64,000 nucleotides of DNA from Candidatus Altimarinota bacterium (GCA_021734395.1 JAIPJB010000001.1:1-64000), one strand, 5' to 3'. Positions 42,085 to 51,332 are shown, counted from the first letter of the stretch. Program-made: numbers and translations. The notes: generated from the letters alone by a model not told the origin.

Positions 42085-42113
42085 ATAATAAAAAATCTCC
42101 GCTTTCACGGAGA
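42085..42113 (-). terminator. Attenuator terminator upstream of thrS
   Basis: On the minus strand, TCTCCG-TGAAAG-CGGAGA (42113-42096) is followed by TTTTTTATT (42095-42087), a Rho-independent terminator 60-70 bases before the thrS start. Its 5' arm (42104-42113) can instead pair with 42131-42140, forming the antiterminator. Confidence 0.85.
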
Positions 42114-42140
42114 AAAGGTGCACGACCATGTCTCCGTGAA
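42104..42140 (-). promoter_or_regulatory. Antiterminator hairpin of the thrS leader
   Basis: TTCACGGAGA (minus strand, 42140-42131) is an exact 10-base complement of TCTCCGTGAA (42113-42104). This stem excludes the terminator. The 5' arm begins one base after the leader-peptide stop codon (42143-42141), so a ribosome that finishes the leader would cover it, while one stalled in the Thr run would leave it free. Confidence 0.8.
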
Positions 42141-42182
42141 TTACGGGTGAGTTGTGGTGGTCGTGGTGGTGATATTTCTCAC
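42141..42182 (-). CDS. thrS leader peptide with seven consecutive Thr codons
   Basis: GTG at 42182, then AGA AAT ATC, seven threonine codons (ACC ACC ACG ACC ACC ACA ACT), CAC CCG and TAA (42143-42141): peptide MRNITTTTTTTHP. An in-frame stop lies four codons upstream, so the frame is confined to this peptide. No Shine-Dalgarno is evident; TAAACT 6 bases before the GTG suggests a leaderless start. The run of the cognate amino acid before thrS, with switchable hairpins just downstream, is the layout of classic amino-acid attenuation, as in E. coli thrL. It would let thrS be made when charged tRNA-Thr is scarce. Confidence 0.8.
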   Translation of the reverse strand: MRNITTTTTTTHP

Positions 42183-42284
42183 GAAGTCAGTTTAGTGAAA
42201 AAACAGAAAAAGCAAAAATAAAATTCATGTTCAGTCTATAATTCTTTTTTGTTTTTATTTTTGTAAAATTTTTATAATATTTTT

Positions 42285-42660
42285 GTCATCCCGCATTTAT
42301 TGCGGGATCTAACCTTCACAAATGCGAAAATTATATTATGTATATCTCCTTACGAACCCCACCAGAACGGTTTTTTATGTTGGAGTTACGAATAATTTAA
42401 TAAGACGTTGTTACGAACATAAAAATAAACTCATTGATGGATTCACAAAAAAATATAATTGTTCCCAACTTATGTACTTTGAAGAAACCAATGATATATC
42501 TATAGCCATAACAAGAGAAAAACAGCTCAAACACTATTCTCAAAAATGGAAATCAAATCTTATTCGGGAAATAAATCCTGAGTGGCGAGATTTGAGTTCT
42601 GATTTTTTATAATTCAGAATGTTCTTTCCTGTTTAGACCCCGGAACAAGTCCAGGGTGAC
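42285..42660. mobile_element. GIY-YIG cassette 3 with palindromic ends
   Basis: A 376-bp unit starting GTCATCCCGCATTTATTGCG (closed by GGATCT) and ending with a GACCCCGGAACAAGTCCAGG-GTGAC palindrome. It encloses the GIY-YIG gene at 42322-42612 and stands alone between thrS and gapA, far from the other two cassettes. The lone placement supports the idea that gene plus palindromes is the unit. Confidence 0.5.
42322..42612 (+). CDS. Small GIY-YIG nuclease-domain protein
   Basis: 96 residues: LYYVYLLTNPTRT (GIY position), VFYVGVTNNLIRRCYEHK (YIG position changed to YVG, catalytic Arg and His kept), DGFTKKYNCSQLMYFEE, AITREKQLKHYSQKW with the metal-site Glu, and ending NPEWRDLSSDFL, nearly the same end as the copy at 3070. 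The start codon lies 11 bases after the 5' palindrome. Confidence 0.9.
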   Translation: MRKLYYVYLLTNPTRTVFYVGVTNNLIRRCYEHKNKLIDGFTKKYNCSQLMYFEETNDISIAITREKQLKHYSQKWKSNLIREINPEWRDLSSDFL

Positions 42661-42742
42661 ACGAAATTTCTAATTTCTCTTTTTTTCTGCCCCTATTTGA
42701 CTACAATAAAAGCAATAAAATCTAACCCTCCCTCATATTCCC

Positions 42743-43747
42743 ATGAGTAAAAAACGCATCGCTATCAATGGCTTTGGCCGTATCGGTCGGGCTGCAGCTC
42801 GGATAATCCTTCACGATCATGCCGATGATTTAGAGTTAGTCGCCATTAATGATCCCTCTCCCACCGAAACCTCTGCACATCTTTTCGAATTCGATTCCAA
42901 TTACGGCCGATATCCCGGAACCGTAAAAGTGGAAAAAGACGGCACAGTTCTGGATATCAACGGCACAAAAGTAAAGAAATTTACCACACGTGAGATCTCA
43001 GAACTTCCTTGGGGAGAATTAGGAATTGATGTTGTACTAGAGTGTACCGGTGTTTTTCGAAAAGGATCTCAGTGTGAGCCTCATCTCAAGCAAGGAGCCA
43101 AAAAAGTACTTTTGTCCGCTCCCGCCAAAGACGACCAATTCAAAACATTTGTCTTGGGCGTGAATGACCAAAACCTTACGGGAGAAGAAAAATTTATTTC
43201 GTGTGCTTCCTGTACGACCAATGGTTTGGCTCCTGTGGCGAAAGTTCTGCATGAAAATTTCGAAATTGTATCAGGTTTAATGACCACCATTCATGCCTAC
43301 ACCAACGATCAGAGGATTCTGGACGTAGGACATAAAGATCTCCGTCGAGCACGCGCCGCGGCTCTCAATATGATCCCGACTTCTACCGGAGCGGCAAAAG
43401 CCGTGGGGCTTGTCCTGCCCGAACTCAATGGAAAACTGAACGGCTTGGCTGTTCGCGTCCCAACGCCAACCGTTTCGCTGATCGATCTCACCGTCAAGCT
43501 CGGGAAAAAAGTGACTGTCGATCAGGTAAATGCTGCCCTCAAAAAAGCATCCGACTCCATGCCTCATATTTTGGGATACGAAGAACGTCCCCTGGTTTCA
43601 CTCGACTACAAAGGAGACAGCCGGAGTTCTATTGTCGATGCCGCCGAAACCAAAGTCATCGGTGATGACTTGGTTAAAATTTTGGCCTGGTATGACAATG
43701 AATGGGGCTACAGTTGCCGACTTGTCGAACTCGCGGCAAAACTCTAG
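42743..43747 (+). CDS. gapA: Glyceraldehyde-3-phosphate dehydrogenase
   Basis: A 334-residue GAPDH of normal length. NAD fold NGFGRIGRAAARI at the N-terminus; catalytic C157 in SCASCTTNGLAP; HAYTNDQ; the phosphate sites in RRARAAALNMIPTSTGAAKAVGLVLPEL; and WYDNEWGYSCRLVEL near the end. Residue after strand 2 (VAINDP) suggests NAD preference. It catalyses the NAD-linked step of lower glycolysis, the main energy route in many CPR. Its stop overlaps the convergent gene's stop by 4 bases. Confidence 0.97.
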   Translation: MSKKRIAINGFGRIGRAAARIILHDHADDLELVAINDPSPTETSAHLFEFDSNYGRYPGTVKVEKDGTVLDINGTKVKKFTTREISELPWGELGIDVVLECTGVFRKGSQCEPHLKQGAKKVLLSAPAKDDQFKTFVLGVNDQNLTGEEKFISCASCTTNGLAPVAKVLHENFEIVSGLMTTIHAYTNDQRILDVGHKDLRRARAAALNMIPTSTGAAKAVGLVLPELNGKLNGLAVRVPTPTVSLIDLTVKLGKKVTVDQVNAALKKASDSMPHILGYEERPLVSLDYKGDSRSSIVDAAETKVIGDDLVKILAWYDNEWGYSCRLVELAAKL

Positions 43748-44589
43748 TCCTGCTTTTCCAAAATCAGTTTTCCCTTCTCTGTCTCAAGCTCTGTCTGAGG
43801 AATATATGATTTCCGGCGATAATCATAACGGTAGAGATTTTTGTCGGTATCAACAGCGTATTGGTGAAAACTTTCCCCCGCGACTGATCGGTGGAAAGAA
43901 ACCCACAGACGAGCCGTTGGTTGTATTGTTCCGATTGTTTTTTGATGTGAATCGAGAATCGGCAGTGCTTTTTTTTCTTGTGTGTCAAAAACCAATACCT
44001 GATGGATTGCATTCCCTTTTTCATAATATCCAATCTGAAATTCCTTCTCGAGTTCCGCCCGAGTAAGTGTCGATCGAAGAGTTTTCGTTTTTTCTTGTTT
44101 TGTGTTTGTGATTTCTTTGTCAGAATGCTTCTTCTCAAGCGCTCCAACCAGAGCGGCGAGAGTATTTTTTCCGGCCATGCCGTCCTGCGTCAGACCATGC
44201 GCTTTCTGAAATTCCAGTACCGCTTTCTGTGTATTACTTCCATTTTTTCGAACGTATTCTGCTTTATTGACAGCTTTTCTCCACCCCTCGGCTTGTGCGG
44301 AAGCAGCGTATATTCCATCGATCTGTCCACAGTCAAAATCTAATTTTTGAAGTACTACCTGCAGACAAAAGATTAAATCTGCTCGCCCGTGAAGCGATTC
44401 TTGCCCTTTTAATTTCTCTCGAAGAAAGGAATTTTCTATCTGATGGATATCTGTCCCGATAGATTCTTGAAGATCTCCCAATTGATCATATACCCATGGG
44501 ATCTGATCTGGAGAAAGACTCGGTCCCTCTATAGAGCGAAATAGAAACCGGGAGGAATCGAAAATGGAAGTTTTGTAATACTGTCTCAT
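43744..44589 (-). CDS. Peptidoglycan-binding-domain protein
   Basis: Start set at ATG 44589 (MRQYYKTSIFDSSRFLFRS), directly after a promoter; the open frame extends upstream across the divergent RNase J promoter. The 281-residue product has a PGBD-like unit in residues about 85-165 (LIFCLQVVLQKLDFDCGQIDGIY; NTQKAVLEFQKAHGLTQDGMAGKNTLAALV). The C-terminal half (YYEKGNAIHQVLVFDTQEKKALPI) looks like a beta domain. No signal peptide was seen, which is odd for a wall-binding protein; it may act inside or use another route. Confidence 0.75.
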   Translation of the reverse strand: MRQYYKTSIFDSSRFLFRSIEGPSLSPDQIPWVYDQLGDLQESIGTDIHQIENSFLREKLKGQESLHGRADLIFCLQVVLQKLDFDCGQIDGIYAASAQAEGWRKAVNKAEYVRKNGSNTQKAVLEFQKAHGLTQDGMAGKNTLAALVGALEKKHSDKEITNTKQEKTKTLRSTLTRAELEKEFQIGYYEKGNAIHQVLVFDTQEKKALPILDSHQKTIGTIQPTARLWVSFHRSVAGESFHQYAVDTDKNLYRYDYRRKSYIPQTELETEKGKLILEKQD

Positions 44590-44595
44590 CTCTTT

Positions 44596-44624
44596 ATTAT
44601 ACCAGAAAACAAACATTTTTACAA
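44596..44624 (-). promoter_or_regulatory. Promoter for a leaderless transcript (PGBD gene)
   Basis: On the minus strand, TTGTAA (44624-44619), 17-base spacer, TATAAT (44601-44596), then AAAGAG and ATG 44589: transcription is expected to start at the ATG. Confidence 0.65.
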
Positions 44625-44633
44625 GAGAGGCAT

Positions 44634-44662
44634 TTGTCAAAAGATATCTTTTCGTGTATACT
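44634..44662 (+). promoter_or_regulatory. Promoter for the RNase J gene
   Basis: TTGTCA (44634-44639), 17-base spacer, TATACT (44657-44662). The leader to ATG 44785 is about 115 bases and contains a TTTCCG-TTTTTA-CGGAA hairpin (44672-44688), a possible site of autoregulation. Confidence 0.6.
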
Positions 44663-44784
44663 GCATTTGACTTTCCGTTTTTACGGAATTGAAACAAGGG
44701 GGACAGATTTGACGCCATACTCATGTCAGACTGTATCAAAGCGCCGAAAGCGAGCGCACATTCTACTTTTTTACTCACTTTTAC

Positions 44785-46728
44785 ATGTCCGCAGACAAAC
44801 TCAGCCAATGGCTGGCAGGAGAAGGTTTGACTTCTCCTTCTGGCAAGAAAAATTTACCTCATAACTCTTCTGGTTCTCAAAAAACACAATCCAAGAATCA
44901 AGCACCACAAAAGAAACAAGAGCCTCGAAAACTACAGAAAAAAAATACGACTTCCTCTCAAAAAAATTCGAACAGGAATCAGAAAACAAGACACTCTTCA
45001 TCTCACAATCCAACAGTAGGTCGTCCTACTTTTGCAAAGCGCGAAAAATTTCATCCGACTAATTTTCTCAAAGGAGGAAAATCGGGGGACATTCGTGTCG
45101 TCCCGCTCGGGGGAATGGAGCAGGTCGGATCGAATATGATGTTTTTGGAATGGGGCAATGATATCATTGTCATCGATATGGGGCTTCTTTTTCCGAGTCC
45201 CGAGCACTTAGGAGTCGATATGCTGGTACCCGATATCTCCTATCTGATCAAAAATAGACGCAAAATACGCGGCGTTGTTTTTACGCACGGACATTTGGAT
45301 CATATCGGCGGTGTGCCGTATTTGGCCGAAGAACTCGGATTTCCACCTATGTATGCGACCAAACTGACCAAAGAACTGATCTTTGCCAACAGCGAAGAAC
45401 ATGGGATCAATAAAAAATTAAAAGTGACCGAAATAAATCCCAAATCCAAAATACGATTGGGACAATTTCAGTTGGAATTTTTTCACATCAATCACTCGAT
45501 TCCTGATGGAGTTGGGATTGTAGTCAAAACCCCCTACGGAAGCCTTGTGAATACATCTGATTTTAAAATCGATCATCATCCTTCCGACGACCAACCGGCC
45601 GATCTGGGGCGTATTTCCAAAATCGGTCATGAAGGAGTATTACTCGCCATGGTGGATTCGACCAATGCTCTGAGGCCAGGACATTCCCTGTCAGAGACAG
45701 TCATCGAAAACCAACTCGCAAAAATCGTCAGAGACACAAACGGAAGGCTTATTATCACAACATTTGCCAGTAATATCGGACGCATCGGAAAGATCGTCCA
45801 GACCGCGGAAGAGCAAGGGCGCACTGTTTTTGTCTCCGGTCGATCAATGGAGCGAAATCTCGCCATCGCCAAAAAACTCAACTACATCAAATACCGTGAA
45901 TCAACCATTCAGAGAATGGGAGCAAAAGCAGAAAAAATGCCGCCCGAGAAAGTACTCATTCTTTCTACTGGATCGCAAGGGGAAGAGCTTGCCGCTCTGA
46001 CCCGAATGTCGGCTGGGGTACACCGTGATGTGACACTCCGACCCAATGATACAGTGGTCTTTTCTTCTTCCCCGATCCCGGGGAATGAAATGGCGGTCGT
46101 GTCCGTGATGAATAATCTTGCGGAAATTGGTGTCAATATGATCGATAACAAGCAACTCGACACCCATGTCTCGGGACACGGGCATGCGGAGGAGGTCAAG
46201 CTGATGACCGCGCTTCTCAATCCACGCTATTTCGCGCCTATCCATGGAGAACTCTACATGCGCGTCGGACACAAGAAACTCGCCATGAGCGAGCTGGGGA
46301 TTCCCGAAGAGCGAATTTTTATCATGTACAACGGTCGAGGTGTCGTCATCAATGAAAAGGGAGTCCGTCCTATGAGCGATAAAGAAGCAATTCCCGCCAA
46401 AGAAATACTGATCGAGCTCGGCGAAAAACTCGGAGAACACACACTTGCCGAACGAACACTCATGGCCAAAGCAGGAGCAATATTTATCGGTATTCAGCAC
46501 GACAAAGGAAAATTCAAAAAAGCGGACATCCGCTCACGCGGCTTCCTCTACATGGATATCAACCATCAAATTTTCCAACAATTGGGGCAGGAGATGAAGC
46601 AGGTCTTTGATCGCAACTATGACCCTTCTCGACCCGAAAAAGCACTGGAAGAAACTCTGCGCAAATCCGCCCAGAAATTCTTTTACCAGAAATTCAAAAA
46701 AGAGCCATTGGTCGAAGTGGTGATGTAA
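44785..46728 (+). CDS. rnj: Ribonuclease J
   Basis: A 647-residue metallo-beta-lactamase/beta-CASP RNase. The zinc motif THGHLDHIGG starts at H168 (H168, H170, D172, H173); further ligands are in HINHSIPDG and SDFKIDHHP; the beta-CASP part has TTFASNIGRIGKIVQTAEEQGR and the C-terminal VSGHGHAEEVKLM and PIHGELYMR. The first 100 residues are an Asn/Gln/Ser/Lys-rich, disordered tail, longer than in Bacillus RNase J, possibly binding RNA or partners. RNase J has 5'-3' exo- and endonuclease activities and acts in mRNA and rRNA processing. The rRNA genes follow convergently, beyond a repeat region. Confidence 0.95.
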   Translation: MSADKLSQWLAGEGLTSPSGKKNLPHNSSGSQKTQSKNQAPQKKQEPRKLQKKNTTSSQKNSNRNQKTRHSSSHNPTVGRPTFAKREKFHPTNFLKGGKSGDIRVVPLGGMEQVGSNMMFLEWGNDIIVIDMGLLFPSPEHLGVDMLVPDISYLIKNRRKIRGVVFTHGHLDHIGGVPYLAEELGFPPMYATKLTKELIFANSEEHGINKKLKVTEINPKSKIRLGQFQLEFFHINHSIPDGVGIVVKTPYGSLVNTSDFKIDHHPSDDQPADLGRISKIGHEGVLLAMVDSTNALRPGHSLSETVIENQLAKIVRDTNGRLIITTFASNIGRIGKIVQTAEEQGRTVFVSGRSMERNLAIAKKLNYIKYRESTIQRMGAKAEKMPPEKVLILSTGSQGEELAALTRMSAGVHRDVTLRPNDTVVFSSSPIPGNEMAVVSVMNNLAEIGVNMIDNKQLDTHVSGHGHAEEVKLMTALLNPRYFAPIHGELYMRVGHKKLAMSELGIPEERIFIMYNGRGVVINEKGVRPMSDKEAIPAKEILIELGEKLGEHTLAERTLMAKAGAIFIGIQHDKGKFKKADIRSRGFLYMDINHQIFQQLGQEMKQVFDRNYDPSRPEKALEETLRKSAQKFFYQKFKKEPLVEVVM

Positions 46729-47134
46729 ATAGTATTAAGTATTACGTATCAGGTATTTGGTATTTGTAGGGATCAGCCATGGCTGATCCTTTTTAATATT
46801 CTCTTTTTCAAAAGAGACGCAGCATGCTGCGTCTCTACAAAAAAATTATGATTAAATTCTGACTGGTTTGGCTGGATTCCCGATCAAGTCGAGAATGACC
46901 ATAGTATAAAATCACGAACTCCGTTTAGGGGGTCGCGAATTCTTCTTGTAGGGAACAGCCATGGCTGTTCCTTATATATTTATAATATTTTCTCTTTTCG
47001 AAAAAAGACGCAGCATGCTGCGTTTCTCCAAAAAATTATGAGTGAGCTTTGGCTGGTGCCGAAGCGAGCGAATACAGATTTTAGGGGGATTCCTAAAGGG
47101 GGGACAAAGTCCCTTCTTTAATAAAAAAGGCTCA
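46729..47134. repeat. Palindrome-rich region between RNase J and 5S rRNA
   Basis: No gene. GTAGGGATCAGCCATGGCTG-ATCC followed by five T (46766-46794) is likely the RNase J terminator. AGACGCAGCATGCTGCGTCT (46813-46832), GTAGGGAACAGCCATGGCTG-TTCC (46950-46973) and a second AGACGCAGCATGCTGCG (47007-47023) are two pairs of related palindromes in the same order, so a unit of about 190 bases appears duplicated. A GGGACAAAGTCCC hairpin (47101-47113) follows, just downstream of the 5S gene. Confidence 0.7.
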
Positions 47135-47252
47135 GTGTTGATGTCGACCTACTTTCCCAGGGCTAACCCCAAGTATCATTGGCGCTGAAGGGCTTAACGG
47201 CCGTGTTCGGAATGGAAACGGGTGTACCCCCTTCGCTACAGACATCAACACC
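47135..47252 (-). rRNA. rrf: 5S ribosomal RNA
   Basis: Minus strand, about 117 bases: terminal stem TGTTGATGTC/GACATCAACA, loop A with ACACCCGTTTCCATTCCGAA CACGGC (positions about 47190-47220), and the 3' half ending in GGGAAAGTAGGTC. It lies 174 bases after the 3' end of 23S. Confidence 0.95.
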
Positions 47253-47709
47253 AAGCCTTCTGACCTGGTGGAGTACGGAATATTGAACAAGTCGCCCAAT
47301 CAAGATCGGGATGCAGGATTTTTTATTTTTACTGCGTCGCCGTTTTCACGGGGTTCTTGTTCGAAGTAAATGATTGTACTTTCTCCAAATTGCTCACCGC
47401 TGAGATAAACAAAGACTGAAAGAAAAAAGTTCGTTCGACCAATTAGTACTGCTCGGCTAAACATATTGCTATGCGTACACCTGCAGCCTATCAACCTGCT
47501 TGTCTCGCAGGGGTCTTATGTTCGCCGAAGCGAACAGGGGAATCTTATCTTGGGAGAGGCTTCGCGCTTAGATGCTTTCAGCGTTTATCCTGTCCGAACG
47601 TAGCTACCCGGCAATGCCGTTGACACGACAACCGGTACACCAGAGGTTCGTCCACTCCGGTCCTCTCGTACTAGGAGCAGCTTCCCTCAAATTCCCAAAC
47701 GCGCACAGA

Positions 47710-47747
<38 letters not shown>

Positions 47748-47748
47748 A

Positions 47749-47790
<42 letters not shown>

Positions 47791-48354
47791 GGTGCTTCCC
47801 CCCCAGGATGCGATGGGTCGACATCGAGGTGCCGAACCAGGTCGTCGATGTGAACTCTTGGACCTGACTAGCCTGTTATCCCTAGGGTAACTTTTATCCG
47901 TTGAGCGATGGCTCACCCACGTGATGCCACCGGATCATTTTCACCGAGTTTCCTCCCTGCTCGGCTTGTAAGCCTTACAGTCAGGCTGGCTTTTGCGAAT
48001 ACACGTCCACGTCGATTTCCATCCGACGCAAGCCAACCATTGCGCGCCTCCGTTACTTTTTAGGAGGCGACCGCCCCAGTCAAACTCCCCACCTATCAAT
48101 GTTCCCAGACCGGATTACGGCCCAAGTAAGAACTCCCAACATAAAGAGGGTGGTATCTCAAGGATGACTCCATCCGCCTAGCGACGGACTTCACAGTCTC
48201 CCACCTATCCTGCACACTTCATGCAGAAGTTCAATGACAAGCTAGAGTAAAGCTCCATAGGGTCTTTTCGTCCTACTGCGCGTAAACGGCATTTTTACCG
48301 TTTCTGCAATTTCACCGGGTCTAAGCTTGAGACAGTTTCCAGATCGTTACCCCA

Positions 48355-48429
<75 letters not shown>

Positions 48430-48561
48430 AGGGCTTCAATTCGCAGCTTGCACCGCTCCTCTTAACCTTCTGGCACTGGGCAGGGGTCAGCCCGTATACA
48501 TCCTCTTACGAGTTAGCACGGACCTGTGTTTTTGATAAACAGTCGCCTGGAATCTTTTACT

Positions 48562-48690
48562 GCGCCCCAGTCGCTTCTCGCTACGCTCGAAGCTCAAATC
48601 TTCAATTCTCAATTATTAATCTTCAATAGTTGTTTTTCATTGAAGATTGGAGATTGTAGATTTCGTTTCGACCATAGGGAGAAACGACCA
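48562..48690 (-). other. 23S insert in helix 63 made of intergenic repeat
   Basis: Between TTCGGGATAAGGACTCCC and the conserved ACTGTTTATC block the gene carries a long hairpin whose arms contain AATCTCCAATCTTCAATG and ATTGAAGATTAATAATTG, the AT-rich repeat also found between genes at 13835, 17950 and 62165-62335. Helix 63 is a known expansion site in other lineages. Total added length about 100 bases. Confidence 0.75.
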
Positions 48691-49041
48691 GGGAGTCCTT
48701 ATCCCGAAGTTACGGACGTTGTATTGCCGAGTTCCTTAAGCTTAGTTATCCCGTTCGTCTGAGTATTCTCAACCCACCCACGAGTGTCCGTTTGCGGTAC
48801 GGTCACGCACAACTTAAGTTTAGACACTTTTCTCGGCACCAGAATCATTTCTTTGGCTCCGTATCGCTACGAAGCAAGTATGCATCACATCTCGCGAAAT
48901 CTGACGGATTTGCCTATCAGACCATAAGCTTGATGTTTGCCCCGGAATTCATTAACCGGAAGAAAATTTTCCCAATGCGTCATGCCATCACAGTTGTGTA
49001 TGGTACAGGAATATTAACCTGTTTTCCATCGGCTACGCCTT

Positions 49042-49072
<31 letters not shown>

Positions 49073-49221
49073 CCTGACTGCCAGTGGATCGGAAACCTTG
49101 GGTGTTCGACGATGATGGTTTTCACATCATTAAAGTTACTTATGCCAACATTCTCACTTGTGATCGCTCCACCCGATCTCACAATCGAGCTTCACAGCTA
49201 CACAACGCTCTCCTACCGCAC

Positions 49222-49312
49222 TAGTAGCTAGATGCTAGATGCTGGTCACTAGAAATAAAAAAATAAAATTTTCTTAAAATCTAGCCACTAGCCTCTAGAA
49301 ACTAACCACTAG
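49222..49312 (-). other. 23S insert in helix 45
   Basis: Between the GAAGACGCGGGTA side and GCGGTAGGAGAGCG the gene carries about 90 bases with tandem CTAGTGGTTAG/CTAGTGGCTAG-type motifs and a complementary CTAGCATCTAGCTACTAG arm, folding as a long hairpin. Helix 45 is one of the two classic sites of 23S intervening sequences in enterobacteria. Confidence 0.75.
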
Positions 49313-49921
49313 TACCCGCGTCTTCGGTTATCACCTTTAGCCCCGTTGAATTTTCGGCGCAAGATCATTCGACCAGTAAGCTATTACGCACTTTTTAAAT
49401 GGTGGCTGCTTCTAAGCCAACATCCTGGCTGTTTGGACAATCTCACATCCTTTCCCACTAAGATGATATTTGGGACCTTAGACGGCGGTCAGGGCTCTTT
49501 CCCTCGCGTCCATGGCACTTCGCTGTCACGGACTGACTCCCCAACTGATACGGTGGTATTCGAAGTTTGTCAGAGGTCGGTACAGTGTTTAACCGCCCTT
49601 CCCCAAACAGAGCTCTACCCCCACCGATAATATTGGAGGCTATACCTAAATATATTTCGGAGAGAACCAGCTATTTCCAGGTTCGATAAGCATTTCACCT
49701 CTTACCACAAATCATCCAAGAGTTTTGCTGCACTCCTTGGTTCGGTCCTCCCTCCGGCTTTACCCGGAGTTCGACCTGTTCATGGTAGGCTCACCTGGTT
49801 TCGGGTCTAGCGCATGAGATAAACGCCCTTATCGGACTCGCTTTCGCTGTGGCTCCGGCTGAAACTGCCTTAACCTACCCCATACGACTAACTCGTTGGC
49901 TCATTCTACAAAAGGCACGCG

Positions 49922-50045
49922 GTCAAGCGCTCCTCGCTATGCTCGTCGCTCTAATCTTCAATTCTCAATTATCAATCTTCAATAATTATTTCTCATTGAA
50001 GATCGAAGATTGAAGATTTCGTTCCGAACACAGTGAGGAACGCCC
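49922..50045 (-). other. 23S insert in helix 25 made of intergenic repeat
   Basis: Between GGAGTGGGAGGGCG and GACCGCGTGCCTTTTGTA the gene carries about 120 bases: GAAATCTTCAATCTTCGATC, a short loop, then TTGAAGATTGATAATTGAG, capped by GCGAGGAGCGC-type arms. The repeat is the same as in the helix 63 insert. Helix 25 is the other classic site of 23S intervening sequences. Confidence 0.8.
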
Positions 50046-50096
50046 TCCCACTCCTTGAAAGTGTATAATTTCACGATCTATTTCACTCCCCTTCCC

Positions 50097-50137
<41 letters not shown>

Positions 50138-50238
50138 TGATCTGGTGTTCTTTTTAGCCTTGGATGGTGGTCCACCCAGATTCACGCCGGATTACACGTG
50201 TCCGACGCTACTCAGGAATCTCCTTCCAAACAGCATGC

Positions 50239-50270
<32 letters not shown>

Positions 50271-50610
50271 GACTCTTTCCAGAGTCTTTTTCTATACAAA
50301 CGGTTCAGATTTGGAGTCCTACAACCCCCCACCGAAGCGGGGTTTGGGCTGTTCCCTTTTCGCTCGTCGCTACTCAGGGAATCTCTTTTGATTTCTTTTC
50401 TCCGGCTACTGAGATATTTCAGTTCGCCGACTTCCCTCCATCACCTTAATTGATTGGGGTGACAGTACCCCGCCGAAGCGGGGTGGATTTCTCCATTCGG
50501 ATATCTTCGGATCATAGCGTGATTGCTCGCTCCCCGAAGCTTTTCGCAAGCTTCAACGTCCTTCATCGGAAACACCAGTCGAGGGATCCGTTATACACTC
50601 ATATGTAACT

Positions 50611-51073
50611 TTTTTCTTTTCCCCGCCGAAGCGGGGAACTCAGACTTGTTCATCTTTCGATGAGCAAATTACAGAAAGCACATGAATCTGCTTTGAGTGA
50701 AACGAAAAGGATATTTATGTGTCCTCGCGAAAGCGGGGACCTCATCCTCTTCTTCAAAACAAATTCGATGTATTTTGGACGGGAAATCCAAAATACAAAT
50801 TTACTTCTATTCCGTTCTCGTAAAAGAGCCACATACTCTCGACGAACGAAAGCCGAGCGATTGTATAAATTTAAGCATGCCTGTCAAATGATTTTGGGGG
50901 GAATTTTTATTGAGGATTCAAACTCTGGAAACAGGATTCGAACTCTGAGCTACTTTTGAGTTCGAATCCAAAATTATTCTTTTCATTGCGATCCGCCTCA
51001 AGCGAAAAGGCGATCTTTTTTTGGAAACCATCCCTCCGGCAGACTCCAGCGAGAATTCAAAATAACAACACTT
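50611..51073. other. Gene-free region upstream of 23S rRNA
   Basis: No gene and no 16S or tRNA. The CCCCGCCGAAGCGGGG hairpin at 50622-50637 is shared with helix tips inside the 23S 5' region (50470-50485 and, diverged, 50326-50343). A GGATTCAAACTCTGG...CAGGATTCGAAC...GTTCGAATCC unit lies at 50913-50970. This stretch should hold the promoter and processing sites for the 23S-5S transcript, but none stood out. Confidence 0.5.
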
Positions 51074-51332
51074 GTCATTCCCGCGGAGGCGGGAATCGCA
51101 TCACAATAGCACTCCTCAAAAATTTCAGCAGAAAGATCAAAATCCCCCTCATTCCCCCTTTTTCCCTTCGGCTTCGCTCAGGGTAGGCAAAGGGGGAGGA
51201 AAATCCCCTCCGTCTTTCGAAAAGAAGGAGATTTATAACATACCGCAACAAAATGAAGATACTCAAAAAATATTCTGCTTTCCATTTTTACACGATGTTC
51301 TTTCTCAGGATTCCCGCCTCCGCGGGAATGAC
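51074..51332. mobile_element. 259-bp MITE-like element, copy 1
   Basis: Starts GTCATTCCCGCGGAGGCGGG-AATC and ends with its exact reverse complement, giving 24-base terminal inverted repeats that are themselves the dispersed palindrome. Inside are the CCCCCTTT...CTTCGGCTTCGCTCAGGG repeat and a CTTTCGAAAAGAAGGAG segment. It encodes no convincing protein. A second copy, about 95 percent alike over the interior by eye, lies at 53024-53281 in the same orientation on the other side of the metzincin gene. Confidence 0.75.

Noticed and set aside
42198-42230. An alternative thrS leader peptide starting at the ATG near 42228 with a His run in its frame
   Set aside because: That frame stops (TGA) before the CAC run, so the His codons are not translated from it; the Thr frame has its own GTG start and fits the gene.
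42027-42240. T-box leader upstream of thrS
   Set aside because: No T-box AGGGUGGNACCGCG sequence or specifier-loop layout; a Thr-codon leader peptide with switchable hairpins explains the region better.
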